In this document: in pieces, positions 4,425-6,777 of the stretch
Layout: every line of letters starts with the position of its first letter
How positions within the stretch are numbered: the first letter of the stretch is position 1
NCBI GenBank assembly: GCA_004357005.1
Contig: SMWH01000137.1
Location: 1 to 6,777, forward strand
Length of the DNA stretch: 6,777 bases
Reading direction: 5' to 3'
From: Gammaproteobacteria bacterium
Lineage (GTDB): Bacteria; Pseudomonadota; Gammaproteobacteria; SMWH01
Notes under the pieces: model-generated
Seen by the model: the letters and a program-made list of their open reading frames with translations, nothing else
Databases searched by the model: none
What the model was told of the DNA's origin: nothing
Position numbers and translations under genes: made by a program

Positions 4425-6230
4425 CTAGTTGTCGAAGGTCCGCCTGGCGGCCTTGTTGAGGTCCGCGGGCGCCAGGGTCGTCGCCTGGAGCGTCTCGCTC
4501 GAACCCTTGATACCCGAGGGCGGTTCCAGCGGCATCAGCGTTGCCTGGGTCTCCGCTGGCCCCACATTGGCGGTGAACCCGAAGTTGAACAGGGTGCCCC
4601 AGTCCAGCGAATCACTCTTCGGACTCTTCGTCGTCCACACGACGGCGTTTGAACCGCGCGCCCGGGTCCAGTCATTGCTTTGTTCGTCATCGAGATCGCC
4701 GAATGTGATGTTCGTGACACTCACGCCAGGGGGGGCCGGGACTTTGAACTTCCGGATCTGCCGGTCGTAGTCGAGGTTCATCAGGGCGTATTCATAGCGA
4801 TGCAAGCCACCGCCGAGGTTGGTGGTGCGCACGGCGAGCTTCAGGTGGCCGTCCCCGGTAACGACGTAGGTGTTACGTGCGACGTTGCCAGTGGCGTTCG
4901 GGTCCACCCACGCGTCGATCGCCGGGCCGTTAACGAAACTGGTGAGAAAGGGCGTAAAGCTCCATGCACCGCCCCCCAGTTCCGGGTCCAGTTGTCTGAA
5001 ACCCATGTTGTTGAGAATGTTCACGTCACCCTTGATGAGGTACCAGGCCTCGACAAAATAACTGGCGCCTTCGACCAGCAGATCATCCTCCAGCACCGCC
5101 ATCCGATGCTCAAAGGGGTCGCTGTGATCGCTCCGGCCGTGATCGCGGAAATCGTCTTTGGGTTCGTTGGGATAAGTGTCGAAATGGGATCCGTAACTGT
5201 CCCACTTGCCGCTGCTCGCAGTAACTTCCTGGCGTGAAGCCAGGTAATGCCGGTCCCCGTTGCTGGATATGCCATAGACGTCCTGGCAACCCAGATGCAG
5301 GATCTGTCCACCCGGGCAATCACAGTCGGATCCCACGTTGACCGTGAAAAAGGCGTGTTTGACCTGGGAGCGTCCGATCTGCTCGATCACGCCATCGGCG
5401 ATTCGAAAGAGGTTATAGGCCAGAAAAGGATGCTGCGCGAAAGGCGGCGTCGGTCCGCCGTCAGGATTGATCGCCCGGAACCACGCCACATCGGCCGTTC
5501 CCACGTTCTTGAGACTGGCGTCCGGCGCCATCGCTACGCGCACGCCCGGCTCCCGGGCGATTTCCGAAGTGGAGTTGATCCCGGTGAGCTGAACATCGAC
5601 GTCACCGTCGGTATCCAGAACACCGCAACTGGCGCCCTTGTCTGCCAGGGCGGCGGGCGGGACCTCCGCGGTGGTTTCCATGTGGGCCTCGCCCACCGTG
5701 ATGTCCGCGAAACGGGGATAACCCAGTCGTTCGGCCAGCTCCACGGTGATCCGCAGGTCCATGTGCCGGAACGACAGATCGCCGGTTCCCGGGTCCAGCC
5801 ACGCGTGGCTGTTGTGCAATTCAAACAGCGGGAAGTTGTCGTCCGTATGGATTCTAAAAGACAAGCTGCCGGGCATGGCGCGCACGTAGAGGTGTTCGCT
5901 GCGAATCACGTCATCGCCGAAGCTCAAGGCGAGGCCGGTATCGGTTTTCAGCTCACCGGACACCAGGTACCGGAAACCCGCGTCCCGGACCGCAAAACGC
6001 AGATCCGAACTGGAAGCATCCAGGACCTTCAGTGTCCCTCCGTGTACCTTCGTGGCAGCCGATCCCAAGCTGTCGGGTATCGCCACGGTGATGCCCATGC
6101 GCTCCAGCAGTGCCGTGTTGAAATCCAGAAACAGTTTCCCGGTCTGGACCTCGCCATAGCTCACGGGGCCGCCGGAAACCGTGGCGGACAGGCTCAACAA
6201 CAGAAAAGCGGATACGAGCACTTGTCTCAT
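4425..6230 (-). CDS. Secreted protein of unknown function, complete member of a tandem paralogous pair
   Basis: Protein of 601 aa when started at ATG 6230, where a clear signal peptide begins (MRQVLVSAFLLLSLSATVSG, cleavage near residue 20), so it is probably exported through Sec to the periplasm or outside. GGGAG lies 13 nt upstream. Mature residues of about 21-200 form a beta-rich domain I do not recognise. A short acidic stretch DTDGDVD (206-212) could bind calcium. Residues of about 245-600 form the conserved body: NVGTADVAWFRAI (242-254), QHPFLAYNLFRI (266-277), a cysteine cluster CDC (303-305) with C315 in ILHLGC, YFVEAWYLIKGDVNILNNMG (391-410), then a beta-rich C-terminal part with GPAIDAWVDP and LAVRTTNLGGG. 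That last part is clearly similar to the upstream gene's product. It ends in KAARRTFDN, unlike the paralog's IFSDSFED. There is no enzyme motif or C-terminal membrane anchor. The neighbour lies 55 nt upstream on the same strand, which suggests co-transcription. The function is unknown. Confidence 0.8.
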   Translation of the reverse strand: MRQVLVSAFLLLSLSATVSGGPVSYGEVQTGKLFLDFNTALLERMGITVAIPDSLGSAATKVHGGTLKVLDASSSDLRFAVRDAGFRYLVSGELKTDTGLALSFGDDVIRSEHLYVRAMPGSLSFRIHTDDNFPLFELHNSHAWLDPGTGDLSFRHMDLRITVELAERLGYPRFADITVGEAHMETTAEVPPAALADKGASCGVLDTDGDVDVQLTGINSTSEIAREPGVRVAMAPDASLKNVGTADVAWFRAINPDGGPTPPFAQHPFLAYNLFRIADGVIEQIGRSQVKHAFFTVNVGSDCDCPGGQILHLGCQDVYGISSNGDRHYLASRQEVTASSGKWDSYGSHFDTYPNEPKDDFRDHGRSDHSDPFEHRMAVLEDDLLVEGASYFVEAWYLIKGDVNILNNMGFRQLDPELGGGAWSFTPFLTSFVNGPAIDAWVDPNATGNVARNTYVVTGDGHLKLAVRTTNLGGGLHRYEYALMNLDYDRQIRKFKVPAPPGVSVTNITFGDLDDEQSNDWTRARGSNAVVWTTKSPKSDSLDWGTLFNFGFTANVGPAETQATLMPLEPPSGIKGSSETLQATTLAPADLNKAARRTFDN

Positions 6231-6285
6231 GGGTGACTCAATTCTCCCACAAACCCGGGGAAATACGTTGATCAAAAGACCCGTA
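6231..6285 (-). other. 55-nt spacer between the tandem paralogs
   Basis: The spacer contains the GGGAG ribosome-binding candidate (6244-6248) for the downstream gene. I see no terminator hairpin with a T-run, which agrees with the two genes sharing a transcript. The minus-strand frame of the downstream gene stays open back to an ATG at 6305, but that extension overlaps the upstream stop and would place the signal peptide internally. Confidence 0.5.
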
Positions 6286-6777
6286 TCAGTCCTCGAAGCT
6301 GTCACTGAAGATGGTGGCGTCCGGGGCCAGCAGGGTTACCGTCAGATCCGCGGACGCCGGCGGTGTCAGCACCAGGGTTGAAGGTTCGGGGGAGTCGCCG
6401 GCGATGATCGAGAAGCTGTAGAGAACGCCCCAGGTCAGCACCTCGCTGGCGGACGGCGCGGTCCAGGTCACCATGCCGCCGGCGATGTCCACGTTCCAGT
6501 CGTCGGCGGTGCTGTCGCCATCCTTGAACCCCGTATCGCCGGTCTGGACGCTCCGTGGCGCGGGTACCGAGAAGGACTCGATGCCCGTATCGTGGTCGAG
6601 ATTCATGATGGCGTAGTGGTACCGGTACTGCCCGCCGCCCAGATCTGTCGTCCGGACCGCGACGCGCAGTCGTCCATCGGGGGTAGTAACCATCTGGCTG
6701 TCGCGACCGGGAGCCGGGTTGTCCGGGTCCACATAGTGGTCAATCACCGGACCGTGCACGAGGGAGGTCAGGAACGG
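6286..6777 (-). CDS. C-terminal part of a second secreted paralog (5' end outside window), IFSDSFED terminus
   Basis: The frame is open from the right edge to a TGA at 6288-6286, giving 163 residues; an internal GTG at 6759 is not the start, since codons to its left (PFLTSLV) already align with the neighbour. The fragment matches the C-terminal region of the downstream protein: PFLTSLVHGPVIDHYVDPDN against PFLTSFVNGPAIDAWVDPNA, and VAVRTTDLGGGQYRYHYAIM against LAVRTTNLGGGLHRYEYALM, then a shared VPAP segment and a W-G-x-L-(Y/F)-x-F beta strand. The pair therefore arose by tandem duplication followed by divergence. The end, ATIFSDSFED, resembles IFxDGFE-type C-termini that I recall from secreted proteins of some gammaproteobacteria; a role as a sorting or export tag is only a guess. 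It is the first of the two genes in transcription order. The function is unknown. Confidence 0.8.
   Translation of the reverse strand, partial: PFLTSLVHGPVIDHYVDPDNPAPGRDSQMVTTPDGRLRVAVRTTDLGGGQYRYHYAIMNLDHDTGIESFSVPAPRSVQTGDTGFKDGDSTADDWNVDIAGGMVTWTAPSASEVLTWGVLYSFSIIAGDSPEPSTLVLTPPASADLTVTLLAPDATIFSDSFED

Noticed and set aside
5247..6236. Plus-strand 329-codon frame opposite the secreted protein
   Set aside because: It is rich in Arg, His and Gly, has no domain, and is antisense to a gene with a clear signal peptide and a similar neighbour.
6231..6305. Upstream start (ATG 6305) for the complete secreted protein
   Set aside because: It would overlap the stop of the upstream gene and bury the signal peptide 25 residues inside; ATG 6230 places the signal peptide at the N-terminus.

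Overview
The window reads as GC-rich chromosomal DNA of a proteobacterium, most likely a gammaproteobacterium. The signs are a GspE/PilB-type secretion ATPase, a palindromic repeat built on GGGGACAGTT units of the REP/BIME style seen beside REP-associated transposases, and secreted proteins with an IFSDSFED-type C-terminus. The phylum call is inference; there is no rRNA or marker gene here.

Layout, left to right. Bases 2-64 may be the 3' end of a gene entering from the left. 132-1922 (+) is a complete GspE/PilB/MshE-family traffic ATPase with every catalytic motif and a four-cysteine zinc site, but with no other secretion or pilus gene in view. Directly on its stop codon lies a 135-bp palindrome (1921-2055) made of two 50-bp arms that match at 49 positions; each arm carries two GGGGACAGTT units. 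It separates the ATPase gene from a convergent two-gene minus-strand operon (3821 to 2167): a small sulfotransferase-fold protein, then a class IV PLP aminotransferase, joined by a 4-nt ATGA overlap. A short divergent intergenic region (3822-3948) leads to a plus-strand gene for a 111-residue zinc-ribbon protein with two membrane segments (3949-4284). A second, unrelated 132-bp inverted-repeat element (4284-4415) starts on the last base of that gene's stop codon. The right third, on the minus strand, holds two tandem paralogous secreted proteins of unknown function: one complete (4425-6230) and one whose 5' part lies beyond the right edge (6286-6777).

The functionally most suggestive part is the sulfotransferase/aminotransferase pair. 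From memory, plants carry a single protein (the branched-chain aminotransferase-like proteins of Arabidopsis, At3g05190 and At5g27410) with a sulfotransferase-like N-terminal half and a class IV aminotransferase C-terminal half. The bacterial gene order is the same as that domain order, with characteristic motifs in both halves. The two bacterial proteins therefore probably act in one uncharacterised pathway or complex. The other genes show no clear functional connection to one another.
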